Of a stretch of 33,080 nt of DNA, positions 1 to 8,229 are shown in pieces. Position 1 is the stretch's first letter. Every line of letters begins with the position of its first letter. The notes under the pieces are model-generated. The model searched no databases. It was not told where the DNA came from and saw only the letters and a list, made by a program, of their open reading frames with translations. The DNA comes from Bacteroidota bacterium (GTDB taxonomy: Bacteria > Bacteroidota > Bacteroidia > Bacteroidales > Dysgonomonadaceae): NCBI GenBank assembly GCA_023418255.1, contig JAEZZZ010000107.1:1-33080 (forward strand), read 5' to 3'. Both the position numbers and the translations under genes were made by a program.

Positions 1-73
1 CACGATACGCTTTAAACTTTTGTTTGCAGCTTTCCTCATCGGGAAATTCTGAGATAAAATCAATCAGGTTCAT
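1..73 (-). CDS. Transposase N-terminus, IS1595-like (cut by window edge)
   Basis: An ATG at 71-73 on the minus strand opens a frame that runs off the left edge, giving 24 complete codons. The peptide begins MNLIDFISEFPDEESC, which resembles the start of IS1595-family transposases, where a short FPDEE-type helix precedes a zinc-ribbon domain. A TATCTTTG promoter-like box lies just upstream at 89-96. No terminal inverted repeat of an element could be identified between this start and the end of the next gene at 134. The family call rests only on this short N-terminus, so it is tentative; integrity of the rest of the gene cannot be judged. Confidence 0.5.
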   Translation of the reverse strand, partial: MNLIDFISEFPDEESCKQKFKAYR

Positions 74-88
74 AGAAATATTTTTTTG

Positions 89-96
89 CAAAGATA
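89..96 (-). promoter_or_regulatory. Bacteroidetes -7 box (TATCTTTG)
   Basis: The plus strand reads CAAAGATA, that is TATCTTTG on the minus strand, matching TAnnTTTG. It lies 15 bases before the ATG of the partial transposase. No clear -33 TTTG was seen at normal spacing. Confidence 0.4.
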
Positions 97-133
97 ATCA
101 TTTTAGGGAAATATACGGACATTCATTTGTTTT

Positions 134-1708
134 TTATTCGTAGACAACAATGCGTTCAATATAAACTTTGTGACCTGCCGATGCCGCATTTTTTTCTTCC
201 GAAACTACCACTTTTAATGTGTGTCTAGCATTTTGAAGACCTGTTTTGTGAAATAAGTACGCTCTATTTCCGGCATATAAACCGGCTTCTTCACGATAGT
301 AAGTATCAATTTCTTTTATAAACTCATCATCGATATATACTTTAGCTTTTCCACAATCAACATTCCAACTTCCTAACAGAGCGACTCCGGTGCCCTCAAA
401 ATCTACTTCCATTACAGCACCTGGACTTGTCGCCACCTTATATGGATCATGATCTCCACCGTAGTTGTAAGCGAAATCTGTCCAATTGCTATCAAAACGC
501 CACTTTTCAATATCCTTCACTTGTTGGAAATAAGCCATACGTTGATTACCGAAACCTACCTGGTATTCGGCCGGTAACGGCTCTTGTTCTTTAATATAAA
601 ATACGCCATCCTCAAATTTTCCTCCATTGTTGATCACGTTTTCTTTCATAAATACCATACATTGATCAATGGTTTTATTGAAAGTATAATCGGTATGTAG
701 GAACTTTTTATCCGCTATATTCATTATATGTGATTTAAATTCATCGGGAAGCGCTTCGTACCCTTTCATAATACCAAGAACAACCGCCGCATTCGATGAA
801 TTACAATCGGTGTCTTGTCCACAGCGTATGGCTATCTCCATCGTTTTTCGGACATCACCGCCACCATACAAAAGCCCCATCACTACGTACGCTCCGTTTA
901 TTTTCGCGTCAATATTGAAAGGATCAAATGGCGTACATACATCATGCTCCCCCCATTTATCTTCTAGCAGTTGCCATGTTTTTCTCCAATCGTTCGGATA
1001 TTTATTATAGCCATCAATAACATCTCGCACACATTCTGCATAGGTACTCTCTTTCGGGATTACCTTCAAAGCGGTTGTTACTATTTCCATAATATCATCA
1101 TAATGAAATGCTAACGCTTCCATCGCGGCAATAAACATCCCCCCATACAATCCATCGGCATAGCCTATCATGCCACCCACTTTTTTACTTAGCTTGTTAG
1201 ATGATTGTAACATCAGAGGATTGACGATTCCAATAAAGTCGGCATCAATCTGGAAATCAATATCTTCACAATGAATACTATATTCGGGATGCGCAAGTTT
1301 ATCAACGGGAACGCCATCAAAATAGTTTTTTCGCGTTTGTAAATTAGCGTGACACAATGGAAATCCGGCGTTGGCAAAATATTTCACTATTGAGTCATTC
1401 GCTACATTTAATCCATATTTCTCCAACGTCATCATAAAACTCAATTGCACATATATATCATCCTGATTTAAAGCACCTTCGACCATTTCCGGAGACCATT
1501 GAATTTCGTCTTCAAAAATTTTCCCATTCGACATGAACTCCATTGACGCTCCATATTGGACACCAAACATTTTAGCCGCCCAAGCACCTTTTACTTTGTC
1601 AATCATGACATTTTCGGGAATTTTAACATATTTCTCATTTTTACATGCAACAAAAAAAGCTGAAACAAAAATTAAACACGCGATTAAAAAATATTTTCTA
1701 TTATTCAT
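134..1708 (-). CDS. ADP-ribosylglycohydrolase-fold lipoprotein with C-terminal beta-sandwich
   Basis: This 524-residue protein is predicted to be an exported lipoprotein: a hydrophobic signal ends in FFVAC with Cys22 as the lipidation site. Residues about 35-330 look like the ADP-ribosylglycohydrolase (ARH, PF03747) fold. The metal-site motifs appear as NQDD (D83-D84) near the N-terminus and GQDTDCN (D299, D301) near the end of the domain, with a further DAD at 155-157. Residues about 390-524 resemble a galactose-binding-like or carbohydrate-binding beta-sandwich (GTGVALLGSW, KVYIDDEF). Classical ARH enzymes remove ADP-ribose in the cytoplasm; a lipidated form in a glycoside-type operon more likely acts on an extracytoplasmic sugar or glycoside. 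That is inference. It is the last gene of a four-gene operon, 19 bases after the DUF4434 gene. Confidence 0.85.
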   Translation of the reverse strand: MNNRKYFLIACLIFVSAFFVACKNEKYVKIPENVMIDKVKGAWAAKMFGVQYGASMEFMSNGKIFEDEIQWSPEMVEGALNQDDIYVQLSFMMTLEKYGLNVANDSIVKYFANAGFPLCHANLQTRKNYFDGVPVDKLAHPEYSIHCEDIDFQIDADFIGIVNPLMLQSSNKLSKKVGGMIGYADGLYGGMFIAAMEALAFHYDDIMEIVTTALKVIPKESTYAECVRDVIDGYNKYPNDWRKTWQLLEDKWGEHDVCTPFDPFNIDAKINGAYVVMGLLYGGGDVRKTMEIAIRCGQDTDCNSSNAAVVLGIMKGYEALPDEFKSHIMNIADKKFLHTDYTFNKTIDQCMVFMKENVINNGGKFEDGVFYIKEQEPLPAEYQVGFGNQRMAYFQQVKDIEKWRFDSNWTDFAYNYGGDHDPYKVATSPGAVMEVDFEGTGVALLGSWNVDCGKAKVYIDDEFIKEIDTYYREEAGLYAGNRAYLFHKTGLQNARHTLKVVVSEEKNAASAGHKVYIERIVVYE

Positions 1709-1727
1709 TTTTAGTATTTTTTTTAAT

Positions 1728-2837
1728 TTATAAATTAAAATGCCGTTTATAGCATTCGTACAAATTACCGGCTTGTAAATAACAAGAGTTTGGACTCATG
1801 AAATGTGAAAACTCAAAAGTAATAACATCCTCCATACCCGCTTTACGAGCCGCTTCTAGTTTAAAAAGCATTTTCTCCCACTTGATGGGAAGGAATCGTA
1901 TAGGCATATCACGGTCAAATGATTCTAAGTTTGTCCAACACGCAATACCATATCTATCTGCAAGCTTTTTGTTTACAACTAAATAGTCAAATAGCTCGTG
2001 ATAATCTACTTGTCCATCCTGAAAAGCCATGATATCAACCACTCCTTGTAAATTACCAAGAATCTCGTTCCATTCCTCTTCGTGTTGTTTCACGCTCAAC
2101 GGTTTGTCTCCAGCCATAACCTGATCTGTTTTCACCCCGTGAATATAGGGTGAAACCAGCGTCGGCAAATTGTTGGAAATTTGTTTGGCATGCTTTCCCA
2201 TTTCGGCATAAATCTTCGTCATGTTTTTTGTGCGACGACTAATTTCTTGCGATAAATACCATCCCTTGAAAGATGGATGGTGACTATATTTCTTCCATAC
2301 TTCATCGATAAGACGACGATTTAAGTCAATCTCTTTCTGAAATGAGCCTTGTATCCAATATTTACCGGAATCATACATGCCAAAATAAAAAGCCATATCG
2401 TGTTTATCCGCTAATGTCAAAAACATTTCGGTTAAATCTACCGGAGGATAATACACATCTTCTGTTTTTAATATGCAATCGAATGGCGAAGCAATCCATT
2501 TTCCCAATCCGGAGCGGATCATAACTACGGTATGGATACCAATATCTTTCATTGCCTTAAAGTCTTTATTCCATTCTTTTACTCCCCAGTTTTGATGGGG
2601 GATATCCCAGCTTACTTCATCAAGAAACGTGGCATGAACAGGCATTCCTTTAAGTATTCCGGGTGTTTCAAATTGTTTGTCGGTCAAATTGCCTGTTGGT
2701 TTTTTGTTTGCCGCAGCAATAGCCGCAATCGGTTTTGGATAGCTTTCACATCCACCTAACATGGTTTGAGCAGAAACAACTCCGACCGAACCGAGAGTAA
2801 TGTCGCGAATAAAGTCACGTCTTCCTCTTTTTTTCAT
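1728..2837 (-). CDS. DUF4434 glycoside-hydrolase-like lipoprotein with Tat-like signal
   Basis: The 369-residue product starts with a twin-arginine motif (RRDFIRD, R6-R7) followed by a hydrophobic stretch and LGGC, with Cys30 as a likely lipidation site. It therefore appears to be a Tat-exported lipoprotein. The body matches the DUF4434 family (PF14488), thought to be a TIM-barrel related to glycoside hydrolases. Conserved-looking acidic residues fall at strand ends: E198 (GWYLSQE), E305 (WTNLESF) and E342 (FEFSH). Substrate is unknown. The gene lies 24 bases after the DUF4855 gene and 19 bases before the ARH gene, so it is probably co-transcribed with both. The start is fixed by the Tat motif directly after the first Met. 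Confidence 0.8.
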   Translation of the reverse strand: MKKRGRRDFIRDITLGSVGVVSAQTMLGGCESYPKPIAAIAAANKKPTGNLTDKQFETPGILKGMPVHATFLDEVSWDIPHQNWGVKEWNKDFKAMKDIGIHTVVMIRSGLGKWIASPFDCILKTEDVYYPPVDLTEMFLTLADKHDMAFYFGMYDSGKYWIQGSFQKEIDLNRRLIDEVWKKYSHHPSFKGWYLSQEISRRTKNMTKIYAEMGKHAKQISNNLPTLVSPYIHGVKTDQVMAGDKPLSVKQHEEEWNEILGNLQGVVDIMAFQDGQVDYHELFDYLVVNKKLADRYGIACWTNLESFDRDMPIRFLPIKWEKMLFKLEAARKAGMEDVITFEFSHFMSPNSCYLQAGNLYECYKRHFNL

Positions 2838-2861
2838 TTGTATTTTAATTAAATAGCTGTT

Positions 2862-3989
2862 TTACTTTTTATTTCGTTCTTTTGCAATTAATTTGATTAG
2901 TCTGTTATATAGTAATTTATCTTCTTTTTCTTCAGATTTGGAAAGTTTGTAAAATGCATCACCCCCTTGATAATAGGCAACATAAAGTGAATCGAACACA
3001 CCGTTTTTTTCAAATATATCTAAATAGTCATTTAGTCGATATCCCCAATTTTTGTTGTTTTTTAGCACTCTTTCATCAAACTCAACTTCCATATTCATTT
3101 TGAATTCTTTAGCTCTATAACACGCTTCTTGCAGTCGGCTAATAGGTATTTCATCATTAAAAAAATAGTTTGGTTGATAGTAGGGAACATTAAAGCCTAA
3201 TTCTTTCCATTGAGTGTATCCGTCAGAATTAAAATAAGGAATCCAATAGAAATCATATTTTTTATCGTAAAGATAGCCGGCTACTTCTTTTGCTAAATCT
3301 CTCGTATGTGTTGCTTCTTCGGCTAACCAGTAAAATCCGACCAAATCCAGATTGTTAAATCCATATTCTATAAAAAGTTTTTCAGCTAAGTCTATATACC
3401 ATTTACAAGCTGCCATGCGATTTTCTTTATTTGAAAAAACGAGTTTTTCTCCGTTTAATTCACCCCAGTCCGTTTGTTCTTTTATCGGTTCGGGAATACT
3501 GATAATAACTTTTCTTTTCTCAAATTTTTCAGTAATTTTTTTATTTTGTCTTACTTCCTCTATCTGAGCATTTAATGCATCCAAAGCATTATCTTTCGCG
3601 AAGAAATGATGTAAAAGTGCTTCCCACTCTGTTTTTCTAGCCGCTTTTTTTTCATATCCTGAGGCGAATCCATATCCTTTTCCGTCTTTTATTTCAAGAA
3701 AAAGAAATCCGTCGAATATCCACTTGTCTTTACCATCCACTTCATCGGCAACATATGGTGCAAAATGCTCTTTGTCCCATTTTATTGAGCGATGAGTACC
3801 TCCATCATAAATTAAGACTAAATTATTTGGAATTTTATTGAACCATTTTAAAGGAGATGTTTTTGAATTATCTTTAAATATAACATCTTCGTCATCACTT
3901 GCCATGTTTTGGCGTATGCATCCCAACAGAGGCAAAAAAAAGAATATCTGCAAAACTAAAAAACACACTATGTATTTATTTCCTTTCAT
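2862..3989 (-). CDS. DUF4855 domain lipoprotein
   Basis: This 375-residue protein has a lipoprotein signal ending in LLGC (Cys24). The mature part carries the features of DUF4855 (PF16147): an early NLVLIYDGG segment, a WIFDGFLFLE strand, a region with VIISIPEP, and a later DLVGFYWLAEEA segment with paired glutamates, followed by FYWIPYFNSDG and YYQPNYFF. The layout suggests a TIM-barrel of the glycoside-hydrolase type, but no activity has been deduced here. It sits second in the operon, 39 bases after the AGE epimerase gene and 24 bases before the DUF4434 gene. Pairing of two barrel-like lipoproteins with an ARH-fold lipoprotein suggests cooperation on one glycan, an inference from context only. 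Confidence 0.78.
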   Translation of the reverse strand: MKGNKYIVCFLVLQIFFFLPLLGCIRQNMASDDEDVIFKDNSKTSPLKWFNKIPNNLVLIYDGGTHRSIKWDKEHFAPYVADEVDGKDKWIFDGFLFLEIKDGKGYGFASGYEKKAARKTEWEALLHHFFAKDNALDALNAQIEEVRQNKKITEKFEKRKVIISIPEPIKEQTDWGELNGEKLVFSNKENRMAACKWYIDLAEKLFIEYGFNNLDLVGFYWLAEEATHTRDLAKEVAGYLYDKKYDFYWIPYFNSDGYTQWKELGFNVPYYQPNYFFNDEIPISRLQEACYRAKEFKMNMEVEFDERVLKNNKNWGYRLNDYLDIFEKNGVFDSLYVAYYQGGDAFYKLSKSEEKEDKLLYNRLIKLIAKERNKK

Positions 3990-4028
3990 GCTTGGTCGAA
4001 TATATACGGTATTTCTTTTAGCGAATAA

Positions 4029-5213
4029 TTACTTATTTGCTTTATTTATTCTCTCAAGGGTTTTCCAGCATTGATACATACCACGCGGCACATGGAAACA
4101 TCCTTTCCATTTTCCACCTTTCAGGTTGAGTAATACTTCTCCTTGGCGGTTTAGATATCCGAACCATTCGCGATATTCGGGATCTTTAAAGTGTTTCCAC
4201 GTGTAGTCATGTATTTTTTCGAACCATTCTAAGCATTCTTTTGAACCGGTGTGTTGATAGCCTTTGAGTAAGGAAATGAGTGTTTCAATATGCACCCACC
4301 ACAGTTTTTGATCCCACTCCAGTTGCTGCGTGGGATATCCTTTATGATCCATAAAATAGAATATGCCTTCATGTTTTTTATCCCAGCCAAACTCAATCAT
4401 TGTAATTGTCGTTTTTACTGCTTCGTCAATAAGTTTGGGACGCTGCAAGCGCTCTCCCAAATCCATAATAAACCACATCGCCTCAATAGCGTGACCGGGA
4501 TTGACTAATCGTCCGTCGAACGTGTCGGAAAGCGTATCATCGCTATTGACATTTTCTACGATGATGCCACCAAGTTCCGGGCGACGAAATACATCCATTA
4601 CTAAATGAATGCACTGTTCGATAGTATTATTAAGCCTTTCTTTATCAAGCAGATGCTCAATTTCCAATGAAAGGTTACAAAGGATCATCGGCAAGGCAAA
4701 CGATTGCAGATTGCGTGTACCGCTGTAGGCTTTGTTCCATTTTCCTTTAGGGTTGTCTTTTTTTGATAAAACAATGTCGAATGTCTTTTGCGCAATTGTC
4801 GCATATTCTTCATTATTTGTAGCCAGACTTAATTGTCCAAACGCCATTGCAGCAAAAGTGTATGAAAATATATTGTATGGCTCGACAAGCGGCTTTCCTT
4901 CACGGGTTAAAGAGAAATACCAGTTGTATTTGCCATCATGTCCATGCTTTTTTAAAAATTCAGCTCCTTGTATAGCAAAGTCTAACCACGCTCGGTTCTT
5001 CGCCACATTATTATAAAGCATCGAAAACATCCACACTTGTCGTGCCTGCAACCAAATAAATTTATCGGCATCAAACACGTTTCCCTCTCTATCTAAGCAT
5101 GTAAAATACCCTCCATACTCTGTGTCTCGCGATTTTTCGAGCCAAAAAGGAATCACATTGTCGAATAATTCATTCTTGTACTGTTGTTCTAATTTCAAAA
5201 GGTCCATCATCAA
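4029..5213 (-). CDS. N-acylglucosamine 2-epimerase (AGE) family protein
   Basis: The 394-residue protein lacks a signal peptide and is expected in the cytoplasm. It shows the alpha6/alpha6 barrel signatures of the AGE/renin-binding-protein family: EYGGYFTCLDREG (32-44), the ARQVWMFS motif (57-64), PGHAIEAMWF (239-248, with His241), WWVHIE (His308) and FHVPRGM (His374). Family members interconvert sugars at C2, such as N-acetylglucosamine and N-acetylmannosamine, glucose and mannose, or cellobiose; the substrate cannot be read from the sequence. It is the first gene of the operon with the DUF4855, DUF4434 and ARH genes and is its only soluble member, so it may process the imported sugar. Three ATG codons lie near the start; the first is used here but the third is equally possible. 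Confidence 0.85.
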   Translation of the reverse strand: MMMDLLKLEQQYKNELFDNVIPFWLEKSRDTEYGGYFTCLDREGNVFDADKFIWLQARQVWMFSMLYNNVAKNRAWLDFAIQGAEFLKKHGHDGKYNWYFSLTREGKPLVEPYNIFSYTFAAMAFGQLSLATNNEEYATIAQKTFDIVLSKKDNPKGKWNKAYSGTRNLQSFALPMILCNLSLEIEHLLDKERLNNTIEQCIHLVMDVFRRPELGGIIVENVNSDDTLSDTFDGRLVNPGHAIEAMWFIMDLGERLQRPKLIDEAVKTTITMIEFGWDKKHEGIFYFMDHKGYPTQQLEWDQKLWWVHIETLISLLKGYQHTGSKECLEWFEKIHDYTWKHFKDPEYREWFGYLNRQGEVLLNLKGGKWKGCFHVPRGMYQCWKTLERINKANK

Positions 5214-5229
5214 ATCAATTAATAATGCG

Positions 5230-5237
5230 CAAAGATA
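5230..5237 (-). promoter_or_regulatory. -7 box (TATCTTTG) of the AGE-ARH operon
   Basis: TATCTTTG on the minus strand lies about 16 bases before the first gene of the four-gene operon. It implies a very short leader. The -33 element is not obvious. Confidence 0.45.
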
Positions 5238-5475
5238 TAAAATATTTATTGAATATACCGCACTATATAATAAATATTCTTAATAAATAGACAAAAAAAG
5301 ACTCTCTTGTTAAATTAAAGGTATCTGAAAATTCATTTTAAAATAAAACAAATAAAATTTTCAATTAACGCTAACTGGATAGAAACCAAACTGTTGGGGC
5401 TATGCCATAACGAGGAACCCTTTTTTTTAAACAAGGGAAGAATAAGTTTTCCTCAAAACATAGTAGTGAAATATT

Positions 5476-6360
5476 TCACTGCTTGGCATCTCTAAATCGC
5501 AAAATTAAATCATGGTAAGCATCGATGCGTCTGTCGCGTAAAAATGGCCACCAACGGCGGATATTCTCAGTGCGCTGAGTATCAACCTCTATCACCTGTT
5601 CCACCTCGTCATTATGCGGGGCCTCATATATCATTTCGCCTTGTGGACCACACACAAAACTGTTTCCCCAAAAAGTAATACCCTTGGTTTGTCCTGATGG
5701 GTCAGGCTCATAACCGGTGCGATTAACTGCAATTACGGGGATATTATTAGCAACGGCATGTCCACGCTGCACCGTTATCCACGCATTCAGTTGACGTCGC
5801 TTTTCTTCATCTAAATCGGTTGATTCCCACCCGATGGCTGTCGGGTAAATTAGCAATTCGGCCCCTGCCAGGGCCATTAAACGTGCCGCTTCGGGATACC
5901 ATTGATCCCAGCAAATCAAAACGCCCAGTCTCCCGACAGATGTTTCAATGGGATGAAAACCCAAATCGCCCGGTGTGAAATAAAATTTCTCATAATATGC
6001 CGGGTCGTCGGGAATATGCATTTTTCGATATTTGCCAACAATAGTCCCATCTTTTTCAATAACTACGGCAGTGTTGTGGTATAACCCTACGGTTCTTTTT
6101 TCAAAAAGTGACAGGACTATTACGACATTTAATTTTTTCGCCAACTTAGCAAAAAAATCGGTGGATGGCCCGGGTATAGGTTCTGCTTGATTAAAAATGT
6201 CGGTCTCTTCTGTTTGGCAAAAATAGAGTCCGTTATGCAGCTCTTGCATTACGATGAGTTGTGCTCCATGTGCCGCCAGTTGCTTAATTTTTGCTTCTAA
6301 TCGCGCTACATTATTTTTTCGGTCAGCGGTATTTGCTTGTTGTATGAGTCCTATTTTCAT
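5476..6360 (-). CDS. aguB: N-carbamoylputrescine amidase
   Basis: The product hydrolyses N-carbamoylputrescine to putrescine, CO2 and ammonia, the last step of the agmatine route. It belongs to the carbon-nitrogen hydrolase (nitrilase) superfamily with an intact catalytic triad: E40 (VMQELHNGLYF), K113 (YRKMHIP) and C150 (LICWDQWYPEAAR). Length is 294 residues, normal for the family. The frame is open further upstream to 6462, but the start at 6360 (MKIGLIQQAN) is chosen because the family begins there and the extra residues would overlap aguA. It follows aguA by 29 bases and is the last gene of the lpx-agu run. A perfect palindrome, AGTGAAATATTTCACT, spans its stop codon at 5465-5480. Confidence 0.93.
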   Translation of the reverse strand: MKIGLIQQANTADRKNNVARLEAKIKQLAAHGAQLIVMQELHNGLYFCQTEETDIFNQAEPIPGPSTDFFAKLAKKLNVVIVLSLFEKRTVGLYHNTAVVIEKDGTIVGKYRKMHIPDDPAYYEKFYFTPGDLGFHPIETSVGRLGVLICWDQWYPEAARLMALAGAELLIYPTAIGWESTDLDEEKRRQLNAWITVQRGHAVANNIPVIAVNRTGYEPDPSGQTKGITFWGNSFVCGPQGEMIYEAPHNDEVEQVIEVDTQRTENIRRWWPFLRDRRIDAYHDLILRFRDAKQ

Positions 6361-6389
6361 TTTTTTATACGAATGGTTGTGTAAATGTT

Positions 6390-7412
6390 TTATAAAAAAC
6401 CTTTGGGAAATTGCATCGTTATGCAGTGCAAAGAACCGTGTTGACGGATAAGTGCCCGACAATCAACACCAACAACATCTCTGTCAGGGAACAGGCTTTG
6501 CAATTGACTTCTGGCAACTTCATCTTTCTTCGAATTATAAAAAGGCACCAAAACAGCATCGTTGATAATCAGAAAATTGGCATACGTTGCCGGCAGTCGT
6601 TCACCATTTTCCATCACAACATCTGCCATTGGCAGCGCGACCAGCCGATATGGCTTTCCTTTCGCGTCGGTAAATGTTTGAAGTTGTTGCTCCATTTTCT
6701 TCAATTCAGCAAAATGCGTATCGGTCTCATCATCGCATGAAACATACGCAATTGTTTGCGTATCGCAAAATCGAGCCAATGTGTCGATATGTCCATCTGT
6801 ATCATCTCCCTCCAAATGTCCATAATCAAGCCATAAAACACGGTGCACCCCAAGTGTCTGACATAGATGCTCTTCAATTTGTTTTTTTGACATTGGCTGG
6901 TTGCGATTGGGAGCCAACAAACAACAGGAAGTTGTCAACAAAGTACCTTCTCCATCGGTTTCGATGGCACCTCCTTCAAGAATAAATCGGTGCTGATTGC
7001 TGTACGCGACATTCGGGCAAAAGAGTTTTTTTTGATGTAAACAGGAAGCGATCCGGTTGTCGTAATGTGCCGGAAATTTTAGTCCCCACCCATTAAATCC
7101 AAAATCGATAAGTGTCGGAATATTATTCTCAAAAACAGAAATCGCGGCATAATCGCGCACCCATGTATCATTGGACGGGCAAGTTACCGTAATAAGATTC
7201 TGTTGTTCATTGCTTGCGAAAAGAGAACGAATTTCATCTTCATCGGGACAAACAATCAACAGCTTCTGTCGCTTCAGGATCTCTCTGGAAATTGACAGAT
7301 AACAGGCCTTCACTTCGTCAAGATAATCTCGCCAATCGCTTTTTGAATGGGGCCATGCAATCTGTACAGCACTTTGCGGATACCATTCGGCAGGAAAAAA
7401 AATGTTACGCAT
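6390..7412 (-). CDS. aguA: Agmatine deiminase
   Basis: The enzyme converts agmatine to N-carbamoylputrescine and ammonia. The 340-residue protein is of the peptidyl-arginine-deiminase fold with its active-site residues visible: D87 in WVRDYA, E146 in LEGGAI, H208 and D210 in DGHID, and the nucleophile C330 in GSLHCITMQ. The N-terminal FPAEWYPQSAVQIAWPH is typical for the family. It starts 14 bases after the lpxA stop codon and is followed by aguB, so the two polyamine enzymes appear to be co-transcribed with the lipid A genes. No agmatine-producing arginine decarboxylase is present in the window. Confidence 0.94.
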   Translation of the reverse strand: MRNIFFPAEWYPQSAVQIAWPHSKSDWRDYLDEVKACYLSISREILKRQKLLIVCPDEDEIRSLFASNEQQNLITVTCPSNDTWVRDYAAISVFENNIPTLIDFGFNGWGLKFPAHYDNRIASCLHQKKLFCPNVAYSNQHRFILEGGAIETDGEGTLLTTSCCLLAPNRNQPMSKKQIEEHLCQTLGVHRVLWLDYGHLEGDDTDGHIDTLARFCDTQTIAYVSCDDETDTHFAELKKMEQQLQTFTDAKGKPYRLVALPMADVVMENGERLPATYANFLIINDAVLVPFYNSKKDEVARSQLQSLFPDRDVVGVDCRALIRQHGSLHCITMQFPKGFL

Positions 7413-7426
7413 GGGTTTTATTATAG

Positions 7427-8215
7427 TTATCCATCCATTCCACCACGCACAATACCTCTTGAAGAGTTTCGCACAAACTGAACAATCTGATCTTGTTCAA
7501 CACTTTGCTGCAACTCTTTCTCAATACGCTCTAATGCCTGCGAAGTGTTGTATCCGGATTGATATAAATAGCGATAAATCTCTTGAATGGTATTTATTTG
7601 CATGCTCGTGAATCCTCTTCTGCGAAGTCCTATAACATTGATTCCTACAAAAGTAATTGGTTCGCGTCCTACCATAGCATACGGCGGAATATCTTTGCTC
7701 ACTTTAGAACCGCCTTGTATCATGGCATGTGCGCCAATTTTTGAAAACTGATGTACCAGCGTTCCTCCACTTAATATGGCATATTCGTCTACTTCCACCT
7801 CTCCGGCAAGCTGCGACGCGTTTCCTACAATCACATTATCTTGCAATATGCAATCGTGCGCCACGTGACTATAAGCCATCAAAAGACAGTCGTTTCCGAC
7901 TTTGGTAAGCCCCCTTGAAGCGGTGCCTCGATTCACTGTGGCACACTCTCGAACGATGGTATTGTTTCCAATGACAGCTATTGTTTTTTCACCCTTAAAC
8001 TTCAAATCTTGGGGAATTCCGGCAATGGTTGCATGCGGAAAAATTATGCAATTTTCCCCAATTCGAGCTCCCGGCAAAATAGTTGCTTGCGCCATTATGC
8101 GTGTATTGTCGCCAATTTCCGTATCGGCGTCGATGTATGCGAAAGGCTCTACAATGACGTTGTCTCCCAATTTTGCCTCGGGATGTACATAGGCTAAGGT
8201 TGATAAAGTATTCAT
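7427..8215 (-). CDS. lpxA: Acyl-ACP--UDP-N-acetylglucosamine O-acyltransferase
   Basis: LpxA catalyses the first step of lipid A synthesis, transfer of a 3-hydroxyacyl chain to UDP-GlcNAc in the cytoplasm. The 262-residue protein shows the left-handed beta-helix hexapeptide repeats from about residue 10 to 185, the signature AGIPQDLKFKGE (65-76), and the LMAYSHVAHDC motif holding H117 and H120, the latter equivalent to the catalytic His125 of E. coli. The C-terminal alpha-helical part follows (GLRRRGFTSMQINTI). It starts 14 bases after lpxC-fabZ and ends 14 bases before aguA. Confidence 0.96.
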   Translation of the reverse strand: MNTLSTLAYVHPEAKLGDNVIVEPFAYIDADTEIGDNTRIMAQATILPGARIGENCIIFPHATIAGIPQDLKFKGEKTIAVIGNNTIVRECATVNRGTASRGLTKVGNDCLLMAYSHVAHDCILQDNVIVGNASQLAGEVEVDEYAILSGGTLVHQFSKIGAHAMIQGGSKVSKDIPPYAMVGREPITFVGINVIGLRRRGFTSMQINTIQEIYRYLYQSGYNTSQALERIEKELQQSVEQDQIVQFVRNSSRGIVRGGMDG

Positions 8216-8229
8216 CGCGTGGTTTCGGT

